This document shows, one piece after another, positions 8,056 through 16,770 of a stretch of 64,000 nucleotides of DNA. The translations under genes were made by a program, and so were the position numbers. The stretch is from Salinibaculum sp. SYNS191 (GTDB taxonomy: Archaea; Halobacteriota; Halobacteria; Halobacteriales; Haloarculaceae), in contig NZ_CP147838.1 of NCBI RefSeq assembly GCF_037338445.1, positions 2,976,001 to 3,040,000 on the forward strand. Direction: 5' to 3'. Every line of letters begins with the position of its first letter. Position 1 is the first letter of the stretch. Under the pieces are notes generated by a model. It was not told the DNA's origin. It did not search any database and was given only the letters and a program-made list of their open reading frames with translations.

Positions 8056-11000
8056 TCAGTCTTCATCTGCGAGCACTTCTTCACGCAGTTGTTCGAGGGT
8101 GTAGATATCGGTGAACCCGGGTTCGTCGATTCGGAAGGCACTCGCGGGCGATGTCTCGGCGTAGGTTTTTTCGACGCGGGGTTCGCCCTCCAGTGGCTCG
8201 TTCAGCGCAGCGAGAATCGCGTGTGCCTCTGTGTGCGACATCGAGACCCAGATTGCCTCCTCAGGATTGCACGCAGCCATCTTATCGAAATCTGCGGGCA
8301 CCGCGCGGGCTGCATCGTTGTTGATTCGCTCGACTTCGACCGTGACGACGATTTCGCCATCTGCATCGAGCCCGACGACATCGAGACGGTGGTGTTCGAA
8401 GCCCTCGGCGGCCCCGTCAATATCAGAGCCGTCGCCGAAGAACGCCTCCGCGTCGATCGTTCCCTCCTGCAGATCATAATACGGGACGACGCGGACGACA
8501 GCGGAATCGGGATTCTCGGCATACGTCTGTTTCAGCCAGCGCACGACCACCTCGATACCCAGGACGTGCTCGGTCGATTCATCGAGATCGCCCACACCGT
8601 GGCCATAGGCAATGCCAAGGCGGTGTGATTCACAGATCTCTTTGCGTCCTGCGGGCCGCACCGAATACAGCCGATGGGGGCGGTCAGTATTGTGCGTCAC
8701 CAGGCCATCCTCGACCAGTTGCTCGATTTCGTCCGGGTCGATACCCGTATACTCCTCGACGCGGACCATCGAGTCCCGGAGCAAGTCGAACTCCGGTGGG
8801 TCGTAGCGTCGTTGCTGGACGTTGTACACCACCTGCAGAAAGGCCAACTGCCGTGGGGAATACGCCGAGGCTGCAACCTCCTCTGGGGAGAGCGTGAGAT
8901 TCAACTCACAGATCGGGATGTCATCGACGTCGACGGCATCGATCGAGTGACAGCACTCTACGGCCTGGATCAATCCCTGGACCGTGCTGCTGTGGCGCGA
9001 CTCGCAGGCTCGACAGTGGAGCGCGTTCGTCTCCACATCGTAGCGGAGACACTCGGGCAGGCGCTGGGTAAACGGAAGGAGACTATCGAGACGTGTCTCA
9101 CCAGTGTCTTCACTTTCGTCTGTGCCCTCGCTCTCGCTGTCGAGGCCTGCCGAGTGCGCATCGGGCGTACTCGCCTCGCCAAGCGAAATACCCGCCTGTT
9201 CTTCGGTTCGGGATGCGAGTCGCTCACAGGCTCGTTCGAAGCCCTCGATCTCGATGCCTGTGAGTGGCTCGTCGCTTGCGGGGTGGCCGGGCGGCGCCGG
9301 CAGAGACTTCCCGAGGAACGGGCGCACGACAGATTCGCCAAAGCCAGCGCCCGGCCGGACGAGCCATTCTCCACGACGAAGTGCAGCGAGACGCCGCTCG
9401 ACAGCCGCGGGCGGCATCGACTCCGTTGCGAGTGCGCTCGAGAGGTGTCGGTCGACGGCGACGTTACCGACGACGAACGTGGCCGTTTCGTTGAGTGCCT
9501 CGCGATAGGTGTCGTTGTCGGGATCAGGCGAATCGAGCTGTTCGAGAAACTGCACGCCGAGCATCACGGACAGATTGAAACTCCGGCCCTGGGAGAGCAG
9601 CGTATCGACGAGTTCCGTATCGGCAACGTCTCTGGCCTCTTCGAGATAGAGGTTCACCTGTGGGGTTTCGGCATCGGCGGGCGTTGCTTCCGCGCGGGCT
9701 TTGAGCGCCGTCCAGAGATTCGAGAGCAAGACGAGCGTCAGCGTTCGGTTAACCTGGCTTTCCATCCCGCCGAAATCGAAGATGACGACGGCGTCCTCGT
9801 TGATGATGTCGGCGAAATCGAAGCTGGCAGCAGTCCCGTCGTCTTCGTTCGATGGCACGTGATCGAACAACGGGGCGAGACGGCCATCTGTTGCAATCGT
9901 CTCGACGCGCGAGAGGGCCCCGCCCAGCACCTTCGTAAAGACGTCGCGGTCGCGTTCGAGCAACCCCGTAAAGTAGGTCTGGAACGTCGATTCCGAGACT
10001 GAGGGTGGCGTTTCTGTCCCCTGGGTTCGCTGCAGTGTCTCGTAGAGGTCTGCGTGAGTGAATATGTCGTCACCGTGGACGGGGTCATAGAGCGCGCGGA
10101 GGTGATTGCGAATCACCTTCGTCGATTCCGTGGCGCTGTCGTAGGTTCCGGCTGGCAGTACCCCGCGGAGAATCTCCTCGTAATGCCCGGTCTTTCGCGA
10201 GCGTGCTTCCTCACGGGGCAGTCCCGACGCCAACAGCGGCCTGATATCGAAGAAAGAAAACGCTGGCAAGACACGCGTGAGATCGAAATAATAGACGTTC
10301 TCGAAGGAACCCTCGGTCCGATAGTGTGCCTGGAGGTACTCGATGGCCGTGCCACTGCCTTTGGTATCGAAGAGAATCGAAGGGCCCTCGGTCGCGAGGT
10401 GATTCGACAGCTTCGCCGTCACAGTCAGGACGGATTTGCCCGAGCCTGTATCACCCACGACGACCTGATGGCGGGGCTGGTAGCGCGGCGGGAGGACAAG
10501 TGGCTGGTCGATCGGTTGGCGGTCGCTCGATAGCGGTTGCACGAGAGCCATTCCCGGCTGTCGATAGCGAGCGAGTTGCCCGGGCGGGGGAAGCGGAATT
10601 CCGGTCCGCTCGGCGTGGCGAACGCCGATAGCGCGCGTTCCCGTCGGCGTGAGTGCACTGCCGTCGACGAGACAGAACCCGGGGAGTTCACTCGGTGCGA
10701 CGAGTACGCCCGGACTCGAAAATCGTCGGCGAAGCCGATTCCACCTGCGGTCGTACTCGATCGGTTCGTGGTGGCGTGCACAGAGCGCGTCGAAGAGTGC
10801 ACTCCCTTCGCCGGCACTCCCATCTGGATCGACACGGACGTCACCATCGACGCGATGGGTCGTCCCACTGAGCGGGCTCAACGCGGTGGCGAGTCCATCA
10901 GCAACAGTCTTCGGTGGATGGTCGCCACTCTTTCCGAGTATCACTGCCCGGGCAGTCACCTGGAAGCTTCGGCGTGTCTCGCGGTCTGTAAGTTCCTCTA

Positions 11001-11910
11001 AGCGCTGTTGATTGGCGGCCGTTGGTTCGTATGCGCGTCGCTCCTCGGCTGTCCGGGGTGACAGCGCTTCATAGAGTTTTCCGGAGAAACTCTCCGTGCC
11101 GTCTTTCAGTTCGAGCTGGGACTGCTCGGCCGCTGGCGTCCAGTCTCCATGCGGTCGCGCGAGGACCTGATAGACCATGGGCAGCCGCGTGTCTCTCATC
11201 GTCTCGATGAGCGTCGTCAGCGGCAGTCGCTCCGAGCCCGTCTCGGCCCTGTAGGCCTTCCGTGGGGTGCGTAACTCCTCGAAGGGCGTAAGCGGCGTCT
11301 GCCAGTCTTTCGCCCGCTCTGTCCGGCCCTTGAACTGGACACCGGCGACCGGCCGTGTGACTGCTGCTGATTGTTGGTCCGTCGGTGTCTCTGCTGGCGC
11401 TTGTGTTTCCGGCTCTCGCGTGTAGAGGTCGGTGCTGGGGGGTGTCTCCGTCAGGCGCTCGATGTTGGCTGGATGCCACTCGACCGTCGTGAGTTCGTAG
11501 GTGTTCGGCAGACCGGTTCGCAAAATCCGTTCGAGGTTTTCTTGGAGTGAGTCTTCGGTCGTCCCGACGAGATAGCGAATGCTCGTATCTTCCGTTCCAT
11601 CCGAGACCAGCAGCCACTCGACACTTGGTTTCCGAGTCGACCCGGTGAGGCGGTCTCGCAATCGCGTCTGTGTCTCGCGCTGGAGCGCTGCATACAGCTG
11701 ATCGATTGCCTGGCCAACGGCTCGGGGAGACAGGGTCGTCTCTGTCGGCCGAATCTCGATGTAGGTTCGTCGCTTGGTCTCAGTTGTGGCCTCTTGACGT
11801 ACTGCGAGTTCGCCTCTCTCGAGTGGGACGGGCAGTGCAGGCCGCACTCCAGGTTCGCGCTCATCTCTGTGGGACTGGTCTCCCCCAGCACTCTCTCGCT
11901 CAGTTCCCAT
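8056..11910 (-). CDS. HerA/TraG-type DNA-transfer (coupling) ATPase with C-terminal nuclease-like domain
   Basis: A 1284-residue protein. Residues about 40-440 are a large N-terminal region of unknown fold. A RecA/HerA-like motor follows, with Walker A VVGDTGSGKS (about 484-493), a beta strand VVIFDFGG (about 708-715), the strand LYLEEARDV (about 754-762) matching the acidic Walker B region, and FNLSVMLGVQ, a sensor-type strand. Next is an acidic linker (about 905-945) and a Cys-rich segment with CRAC (about 967-970). A winged-helix-like part (about 1040-1095) is followed by a restriction-endonuclease-like core with LDVVGLDADG (D1177) and VTVEVERIN (E1192, E1194). VirD4/TraG/HerA motors pump DNA into a secretion channel. 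The matching VirB4-like module is at 34.3-41.8 kb. The nuclease reading is inference; the catalytic Lys is not obvious. Confidence 0.8.
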   Translation of the reverse strand: MGTERESAGGDQSHRDEREPGVRPALPVPLERGELAVRQEATTETKRRTYIEIRPTETTLSPRAVGQAIDQLYAALQRETQTRLRDRLTGSTRKPSVEWLLVSDGTEDTSIRYLVGTTEDSLQENLERILRTGLPNTYELTTVEWHPANIERLTETPPSTDLYTREPETQAPAETPTDQQSAAVTRPVAGVQFKGRTERAKDWQTPLTPFEELRTPRKAYRAETGSERLPLTTLIETMRDTRLPMVYQVLARPHGDWTPAAEQSQLELKDGTESFSGKLYEALSPRTAEERRAYEPTAANQQRLEELTDRETRRSFQVTARAVILGKSGDHPPKTVADGLATALSPLSGTTHRVDGDVRVDPDGSAGEGSALFDALCARHHEPIEYDRRWNRLRRRFSSPGVLVAPSELPGFCLVDGSALTPTGTRAIGVRHAERTGIPLPPPGQLARYRQPGMALVQPLSSDRQPIDQPLVLPPRYQPRHQVVVGDTGSGKSVLTVTAKLSNHLATEGPSILFDTKGSGTAIEYLQAHYRTEGSFENVYYFDLTRVLPAFSFFDIRPLLASGLPREEARSRKTGHYEEILRGVLPAGTYDSATESTKVIRNHLRALYDPVHGDDIFTHADLYETLQRTQGTETPPSVSESTFQTYFTGLLERDRDVFTKVLGGALSRVETIATDGRLAPLFDHVPSNEDDGTAASFDFADIINEDAVVIFDFGGMESQVNRTLTLVLLSNLWTALKARAEATPADAETPQVNLYLEEARDVADTELVDTLLSQGRSFNLSVMLGVQFLEQLDSPDPDNDTYREALNETATFVVGNVAVDRHLSSALATESMPPAAVERRLAALRRGEWLVRPGAGFGESVVRPFLGKSLPAPPGHPASDEPLTGIEIEGFERACERLASRTEEQAGISLGEASTPDAHSAGLDSESEGTDESEDTGETRLDSLLPFTQRLPECLRYDVETNALHCRACESRHSSTVQGLIQAVECCHSIDAVDVDDIPICELNLTLSPEEVAASAYSPRQLAFLQVVYNVQQRRYDPPEFDLLRDSMVRVEEYTGIDPDEIEQLVEDGLVTHNTDRPHRLYSVRPAGRKEICESHRLGIAYGHGVGDLDESTEHVLGIEVVVRWLKQTYAENPDSAVVRVVPYYDLQEGTIDAEAFFGDGSDIDGAAEGFEHHRLDVVGLDADGEIVVTVEVERINNDAARAVPADFDKMAACNPEEAIWVSMSHTEAHAILAALNEPLEGEPRVEKTYAETSPASAFRIDEPGFTDIYTLEQLREEVLADED

Positions 11911-12386
11911 TCACGCCTCCGTCAATCTCGTCGTCCGGTTCGCTCACTTTGCTGGTATACATACGACCGCCGTTGTAGCCACTCTATATGAATTTATTTC
12001 CATTATCTTGTCTTATGTACTAATGTTATGTGTGTAATCGACTTAGTAGCAAATATACGTTTGTATACTACTAGTTTCTGAGCAACTAGCATCTGTACTT
12101 GTAACGAATGGACTCATCGTCGGCGAGTGGACCTGAGTGGAGTATATACAGCAACTGGACTTCCACGCGCCCCCTAGTTTCTGTCTTCCTTCGAGGAGAG
12201 AATCCCGCCTGCGGGACGGGAATCTCCGCCGTTCACAGAAGTTCGAGGAGAATGCCCCCGTGGCAATTCACGACAACTAGTGGTGAGTAACCGTGAATGG
12301 TCAATCAAGATGGAGTACTCCGCGATGGTCCGGAGTAGTGTGCGCCCACACTACAATTTATCAGGAGCGGTCTCGTATCCACGTCT
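11911..12386. other. AT-rich intergenic region before the AbrB/PIN pair
   Basis: About 480 bp lying upstream of both the large ATPase gene (leftward) and the antitoxin gene (rightward). The 11990-12110 stretch is AT-rich and contains TATAC-GTTT-GTATA near 12055-12069, a small inverted repeat that could be a regulator site. A decayed IS200/IS605-type end is listed separately. A TATA-like tttatc lies about 30 bp upstream of the antitoxin start. Confidence 0.45.
12187..12256 (+). repeat. Decayed IS200/IS605 (IS1341-type) right-end remnant
   Basis: This sequence resembles the right end of the intact TnpB element at 33.2 kb: both have a CCTGCGG core inside TCCC...GGGA, followed by a gccgttcac or gcgttcac tract. 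The first 21 bases from 12189 (cttcgaggagagaatcccgcc) recur at the broken toxin gene at 31718. No TnpB frame is left here, so it is an orphan end. Confidence 0.5.
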
Positions 12387-12620
12387 ATGAGTCGTGACGG
12401 TGCCGATTCGGAGAGCAAGGTGTCGGGGAATCAGGCGAATATCCCCGCTCGCATCCGTCGCGAGCTCGATATCGATGACGGCGACAAACTCCGTTGGCAC
12501 GTCGAGGACGACGGGACGCTACGCGTCGAAGTCGTTCAGCAGCGCAGCGGCACGTTCAGTGAGTTCGACGGCTACGACGGCGACCAAGAGACAGCGGTCA
12601 CGGCCGACCACGACGCGTGA
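12387..12620 (+). CDS. AbrB/SpoVT-type antitoxin (VapB-like)
   Basis: A 77-residue protein with a swapped-hairpin AbrB DNA-binding fold: KVSGNQANIPARIRRELDID then DGDKLRWHVEDDGTLRVEVV. That NQANIPARIRREL stretch is the standard AbrB signature. The acidic tail (EFDGYDGDQETA) would cover and inhibit the partner toxin. It is followed after 18 bp by a PIN-domain gene on the same strand, the normal antitoxin-first order of a VapBC locus. The antitoxin is expected to repress its own promoter; a TATA-like sequence lies just upstream of the ATG at 12387. Confidence 0.88.
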   Translation: MSRDGADSESKVSGNQANIPARIRRELDIDDGDKLRWHVEDDGTLRVEVVQQRSGTFSEFDGYDGDQETAVTADHDA

Positions 12621-12638
12621 GGCGTCGACGTCGACTAG

Positions 12639-13073
12639 ATGCCTCGGGCAGTCGTCGATACGACCGTTCTCTTCGCGGCGGCGTACCGCCGAGACAGTGC
12701 ACACGACGATGCACTGCCAATTCTACATGGCATCGACACTGCGGCCCTCCCGGGAGCAATACTCATAGACTACGTCCTGGCGGAGACGCTGAACGGGCTG
12801 ACGACGCACGCAGGTCACGACGCTGCCACCGACTTTCTCGAGCGGATCGAAGCGAATGCCCGGTTCCACATCGATTCGCTGACGACCGACGAATTCACCA
12901 CGGCAAAAGCGCTCTTCCGCCAGTACGAGCGCTTTTCGTTCGTTGACGCCGCTCTCGTCGCGTATATGCAGGCTGAGGGGCACGGGTATCTCTACGCGTT
13001 CGATGACGACTTCGACGCCGCTCCAGATATCTATCGCCTCGACACCGCGACCAACCCGTATCAGCCGGAGTGA
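12639..13073 (+). CDS. PIN-domain ribonuclease toxin (VapC-like)
   Basis: A 144-residue PIN protein. The conserved acidic residues are visible: D7 in AVVDTTVLFA, E in LAETLNGL, D in FVDAALVAYM, and D in YAFDDDFD. VapC toxins are Mg-dependent RNases that cut tRNA or rRNA when the AbrB partner is degraded. Length and motifs are complete, so the gene should be functional. It is paired with the antitoxin at 12387 and converges on the sensor kinase ending at 13125 with only about 50 bp between. Confidence 0.88.
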   Translation: MPRAVVDTTVLFAAAYRRDSAHDDALPILHGIDTAALPGAILIDYVLAETLNGLTTHAGHDAATDFLERIEANARFHIDSLTTDEFTTAKALFRQYERFSFVDAALVAYMQAEGHGYLYAFDDDFDAAPDIYRLDTATNPYQPE

Positions 13074-13124
13074 ACGATACGCACGCTTACTTGCGTTGAA
13101 GTTCGGTGAGTACGGTGCGGTAGT

Positions 13125-14546
13125 TCACTGAGACAATACGATCTCAAACCGTGCCCCGCCATCGCGTCCGTCTGTCACGGACACCACCCAGCCGTGGGCT
13201 TCCACGATCCGTTTTACGATGGTCAGCCCGAAACCAGTCCCCTCATGTGTTGAGGAATGACCCGGTTTGAAGATGTCGTCTCGCTGGCCTGTGGGAATCC
13301 CAGCACCATCGTCTTCGACGTAGATGGTGTCCTCATCGATAGATCCGACACGGACGGTGACGTCCGTACCACCGTGTTTGACAGCATTTCGGAAGAGGTT
13401 CTCGAACACGTGCTGTAACCGTTCGGGGTCGCCTTCGAAGGTCATCTCATCAGCTATCTCGATCGTCGCCTCGTCTGCATCTACCGTTGCCCAGCATTTC
13501 CCGACGATATCTGTTAGATTGATATTCTTGGCTTCGCCAATCGTGTCGCCCTGGCGAGCAAGCGTCAGCGTGTCCGTGACAATCTCTTCCATCCGGTCGA
13601 GTGCGTTCACGAGGGGGTCAAGGTGTTCGCTCTCTACCGTCTCTTCGAGAAGCGTTGTGCGAGCCTGTGCGACATTGAGAGGGTTACGCAGGTCATGGGA
13701 GATGACACTCGCAAATTCGTCAAGACGCTCGTTCTGGAGACGAAGCTGTTGCTCTCGTTCGACGCGGTCGGTGACGTTCCGGGTGATTCCCACGAGACGG
13801 GTTACTTCGCCGTCAGTGAGTACCGGCGCAAGGTTCGTCTGCCAGATCCGTGCCCCCTCGTCAACTCGTAGTTCCTCCTGATAGGAAATGGGTTCACGAG
13901 CCTTGACGCAGCGGTGATAGTTCGCCTCTAATTCTGCCCCCTGTTCTTCACCAAACACGTCGCGTGGCGTCTCACCCCGTACCTCTTCGGTCGTGATTCC
14001 GGTTTGTCGCTCGTATGCCGGACTCAGACGGTCGAACTGGAACGTGATGTCGTCGTCTGGAGCGTCGACATCTACTAAGAAAACCGCGTCCTCCGCATTG
14101 TTCAGAAGAGCCTCGTACTCCCCAGCGAGTTCACGGAGTTCGCGCTCGCGCTCTTTGCGCCGGGTGACATCTCGACTATTGAGAAGGATGCCACCGATTA
14201 CGTCGTCGTCGAGTCGGTTCCGCATGGTCGCCTCGATCCAGCACCACGAGCCGTCGGCGTGTCGAAATCGGACTTCGACGGTCTGGGATTCGTCCGGGTT
14301 CGTCAAAACGGCTTCAACTGCGTTAGCATTTCGCTCCCGGTCGTCGCGATGGACGAATTCGTATCCGGTGTGACCGACTAACTCGTCCGGATCGTAGCCG
14401 AGTACTCGTGTGACGGCAGGGCTCACATAGGTTATCGTTCCCTCAGTGTCGATGATCGTGGCGATGTCGTTCGACTCTTCGACGATCGTCTGATATCGAT
14501 CGCCCTGACTTTGCGTCGGCGTCTCGGAAGTATCAGTGTCTTCCAT
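13125..14546 (-). CDS. PAS-domain sensor histidine kinase
   Basis: A 473-residue soluble kinase. It has a PAS domain at about 15-130 (VEESNDIATIIDTEGTITYV), a second at about 140-265, a HisKA helix with ISHDLRNPL (phospho-acceptor H284), and a HATPase_c domain with NLFRNAVKHGG (N box), DDGAGIP (G1) and GTGFGLTIV (G2). There are no membrane helices, so it senses an internal cue. It is the last gene of a block transcribed leftward from 22836 and starts 4 bp after the stop of the LOV kinase gene. No response regulator with a DNA-binding domain is encoded next to it, as is common in haloarchaea. Confidence 0.92.
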   Translation of the reverse strand: MEDTDTSETPTQSQGDRYQTIVEESNDIATIIDTEGTITYVSPAVTRVLGYDPDELVGHTGYEFVHRDDRERNANAVEAVLTNPDESQTVEVRFRHADGSWCWIEATMRNRLDDDVIGGILLNSRDVTRRKERERELRELAGEYEALLNNAEDAVFLVDVDAPDDDITFQFDRLSPAYERQTGITTEEVRGETPRDVFGEEQGAELEANYHRCVKAREPISYQEELRVDEGARIWQTNLAPVLTDGEVTRLVGITRNVTDRVEREQQLRLQNERLDEFASVISHDLRNPLNVAQARTTLLEETVESEHLDPLVNALDRMEEIVTDTLTLARQGDTIGEAKNINLTDIVGKCWATVDADEATIEIADEMTFEGDPERLQHVFENLFRNAVKHGGTDVTVRVGSIDEDTIYVEDDGAGIPTGQRDDIFKPGHSSTHEGTGFGLTIVKRIVEAHGWVVSVTDGRDGGARFEIVLSQ

Positions 14547-14550
14547 TGGT

Positions 14551-16770
14551 TTAGTGCTGTTCGACGGCTGTTTCCTGACCAGCTGAGTCGGCGGACATCC
14601 GGGGTAAACTCAATACGATGCCTGTTCCAGGCCCTTCCGTATCCACAAATGTGACTTCGCCGCCGAACAGTGAGACAGCCCAGTAGACGATCCAGAGGCC
14701 GAGTCCAGTCCCGTGTTGGAGCGGTGTTTCCTCGCCCCGTTTGATCGTTTCCAGTTCCTGATCTGGAATCCCCGGCCCGTTATCCGTAATCTCGATGTCG
14801 AGCCAATCTTCGGACCGCCGTTCACTCGATGGTCTGATGGTGACTGTCACCTCGGGAACCGGTTTATCGTTGTGGACGACAGCGTTATCCAGTAGCTCTT
14901 TCAAAGCTAGCTTCAACCGGTGATCTGCTCGAGCGTAGAGCGGTTCGAGATCGGTGAGAGTGAGTGAAGCGGTCGGATACTCTTCTGAAAAGGCCTCGCC
15001 CACCTCGTTAACTAACTCTGTCACGTTGGTGGTAGTCTCAGCTGAGACTTCGTTTTCGAACAGTGAGCGCACGGTTCCGGCTTTATCACCCAGCATCGCG
15101 AGGGCGTCCGCCCGTTCTTCGATTGCTCGTATGTCTCCCTGCGATTCGTCATCGCCCAGTGAGTCGCGGAGTAGTTCGGCCCGACTCTGAATAACGTTCA
15201 TTCCGTTCTTGAGGTTGTGGCGCAAGACGCGGTTGAGAACGTCGAGTTGCTGTTTGCGCAGCCGACGGTTCGTCACGTCGGATTCGATCGTGACGAAGTG
15301 CGTAATCTCTCCTGAGTCGTTCGCTATTGGCGAGATGGTCTGCTCGACGTGATACAACTCCCCGTTTTTGCGCTGATTGATGAGATTTGCATCCCACTGC
15401 TCGCCTGACAGGATCGTCTGCCACATCCGTTCGTAGAACTCCTCGTCCTGTTTGCCCGACTTGAGAATGCGAGGCGTTCGACCGACGGCTTCCTTACGAG
15501 TATAGCCGGATCGGGCTTCGAATACCGGATTCACGTATTCGATGGTTCCCTCCCTGTCAGTAATGAAGACCGCATGCCCCGCATTCTCGACAGCCTTTTT
15601 GAACAGTTGTAAGTCCATCTCGCGCTCTTTGCGCTCGGTGATGTCTTCTTGAAAGCCGATGTAGTTCGTTACGTTACCAGCGTCGTCTCTGACAGGGGCG
15701 ATACTGACACGGTTCCAGAACTGGCTGGTGTCCTTTCGGTAGTTCCGGAGTTCCACCGACACTGCTTCGGCATCATCGACCGCTTTCCGCATTGCAGCGA
15801 CGGGTTCATCTCGGGTCTCCTCTCCCTGGAGAAACCGACAATTGCGACCGAGTGCTTCCGCCTCAGAATAACCCGTCACCTCCTGGAACCCATTGTTGAC
15901 GTAGATCATCGGGTCATCCGCTCGATCGGGGTCAGTGATGATGATCCCGATGGGCGCTTCGTCCATCGCCCGGGACTTCAGTTCCAGCTCTCGTTCATAC
16001 GCTTTCCGTGTGGTAATATCCCGGGCAGAGATGATTATTGGTGACTGTCTGGAGTCCTCGAGCGTCGCGGCCGACACCTCCAGCCGCCGGTTTTCACCGT
16101 GCTTCGTCCGACATGTGAGGTCGTCGGTCGATCCCCGACCGGTTTCCTGCACGTCCTGGAGAAAGGACTGAAACCGCTCGCGGTCGTCGGCGTGGATGGT
16201 CTCTATCGGAGATATCGAGAGTAGCTCATCGCGCGGATATCCCACCAGCTCAGACGCCGCCGGATTGCACTCGGTAATCTCGTCACCGGAGGGAGCGACC
16301 ACGAATATCGCATCGTTCGTCGAATTGAACAGCCGCTGGAATCGAGTCTGCAGATCCTCGTAGCGCTGTGATAGCTCCACCGACTGCTCGCGCCGGGCCA
16401 GGAGGTTGTCGACTCGACGAAACAGGGTCGTCCGGTCCGTCGGTGCAGACACCACTTCGTCGATGAACGGCGGACCGTTGCCGTTCTGCTCGGATGTGAG
16501 GGGAACCCTTCCGTTCGATCCCTCGCGTTGAAGCACCAGTGCTGGCGTGAAGGTTGGATGGGCCTCGCGTTTTCGTGCCCGCAACTCTTCTCGGTATGTT
16601 GGCACCATCCGCTCGTCGATGAGGTAACAATCGGCGGGCTGGAGTGAGTCATCCTCAACGATTTCATACCGTCTGTCGAGAATATCTGCAAGGGCCATCC
16701 GGTCGCTATCGCCGTGAACCAGGAGTTGTATCGTGTGGCGGTTTTCTTCGCCAGCCGACTGGTCGGTCAT
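14551..16770 (-). CDS. Multi-PAS histidine kinase with a LOV (blue-light) domain
   Basis: A 739-residue kinase. Residues 1-130 look like a degenerate receiver-type domain. PAS 1 spans about 140-255. PAS 2 (about 265-380) has the full LOV signature: IYVNNGFQEVTGY, then GRNCRFLQG (308-316, photoactive Cys311), then NYRKDTSQFWN and YIGFQEDIT, which matches the FMN-contacting Asn, Arg and Gln positions. PAS 3 spans about 390-500. The dimerisation helix has RVLRHNLKNGM (H518), and the HATPase domain shows ELLDNAVVHN, DNGPGIP and GTGLGLWIV. LOV domains bind FMN and form a Cys adduct in blue light, so a light-controlled kinase is likely. Its start overlaps the 3' end of the KaiC-like gene (ATGA), so the two are probably co-translated. 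Confidence 0.93.
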   Translation of the reverse strand: MTDQSAGEENRHTIQLLVHGDSDRMALADILDRRYEIVEDDSLQPADCYLIDERMVPTYREELRARKREAHPTFTPALVLQREGSNGRVPLTSEQNGNGPPFIDEVVSAPTDRTTLFRRVDNLLARREQSVELSQRYEDLQTRFQRLFNSTNDAIFVVAPSGDEITECNPAASELVGYPRDELLSISPIETIHADDRERFQSFLQDVQETGRGSTDDLTCRTKHGENRRLEVSAATLEDSRQSPIIISARDITTRKAYERELELKSRAMDEAPIGIIITDPDRADDPMIYVNNGFQEVTGYSEAEALGRNCRFLQGEETRDEPVAAMRKAVDDAEAVSVELRNYRKDTSQFWNRVSIAPVRDDAGNVTNYIGFQEDITERKEREMDLQLFKKAVENAGHAVFITDREGTIEYVNPVFEARSGYTRKEAVGRTPRILKSGKQDEEFYERMWQTILSGEQWDANLINQRKNGELYHVEQTISPIANDSGEITHFVTIESDVTNRRLRKQQLDVLNRVLRHNLKNGMNVIQSRAELLRDSLGDDESQGDIRAIEERADALAMLGDKAGTVRSLFENEVSAETTTNVTELVNEVGEAFSEEYPTASLTLTDLEPLYARADHRLKLALKELLDNAVVHNDKPVPEVTVTIRPSSERRSEDWLDIEITDNGPGIPDQELETIKRGEETPLQHGTGLGLWIVYWAVSLFGGEVTFVDTEGPGTGIVLSLPRMSADSAGQETAVEQH

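Noticed and set aside
8674..10002. A 442-codon forward frame within the large ATPase gene
   Set aside because: Shadow of the reverse gene, which carries the Walker motifs.
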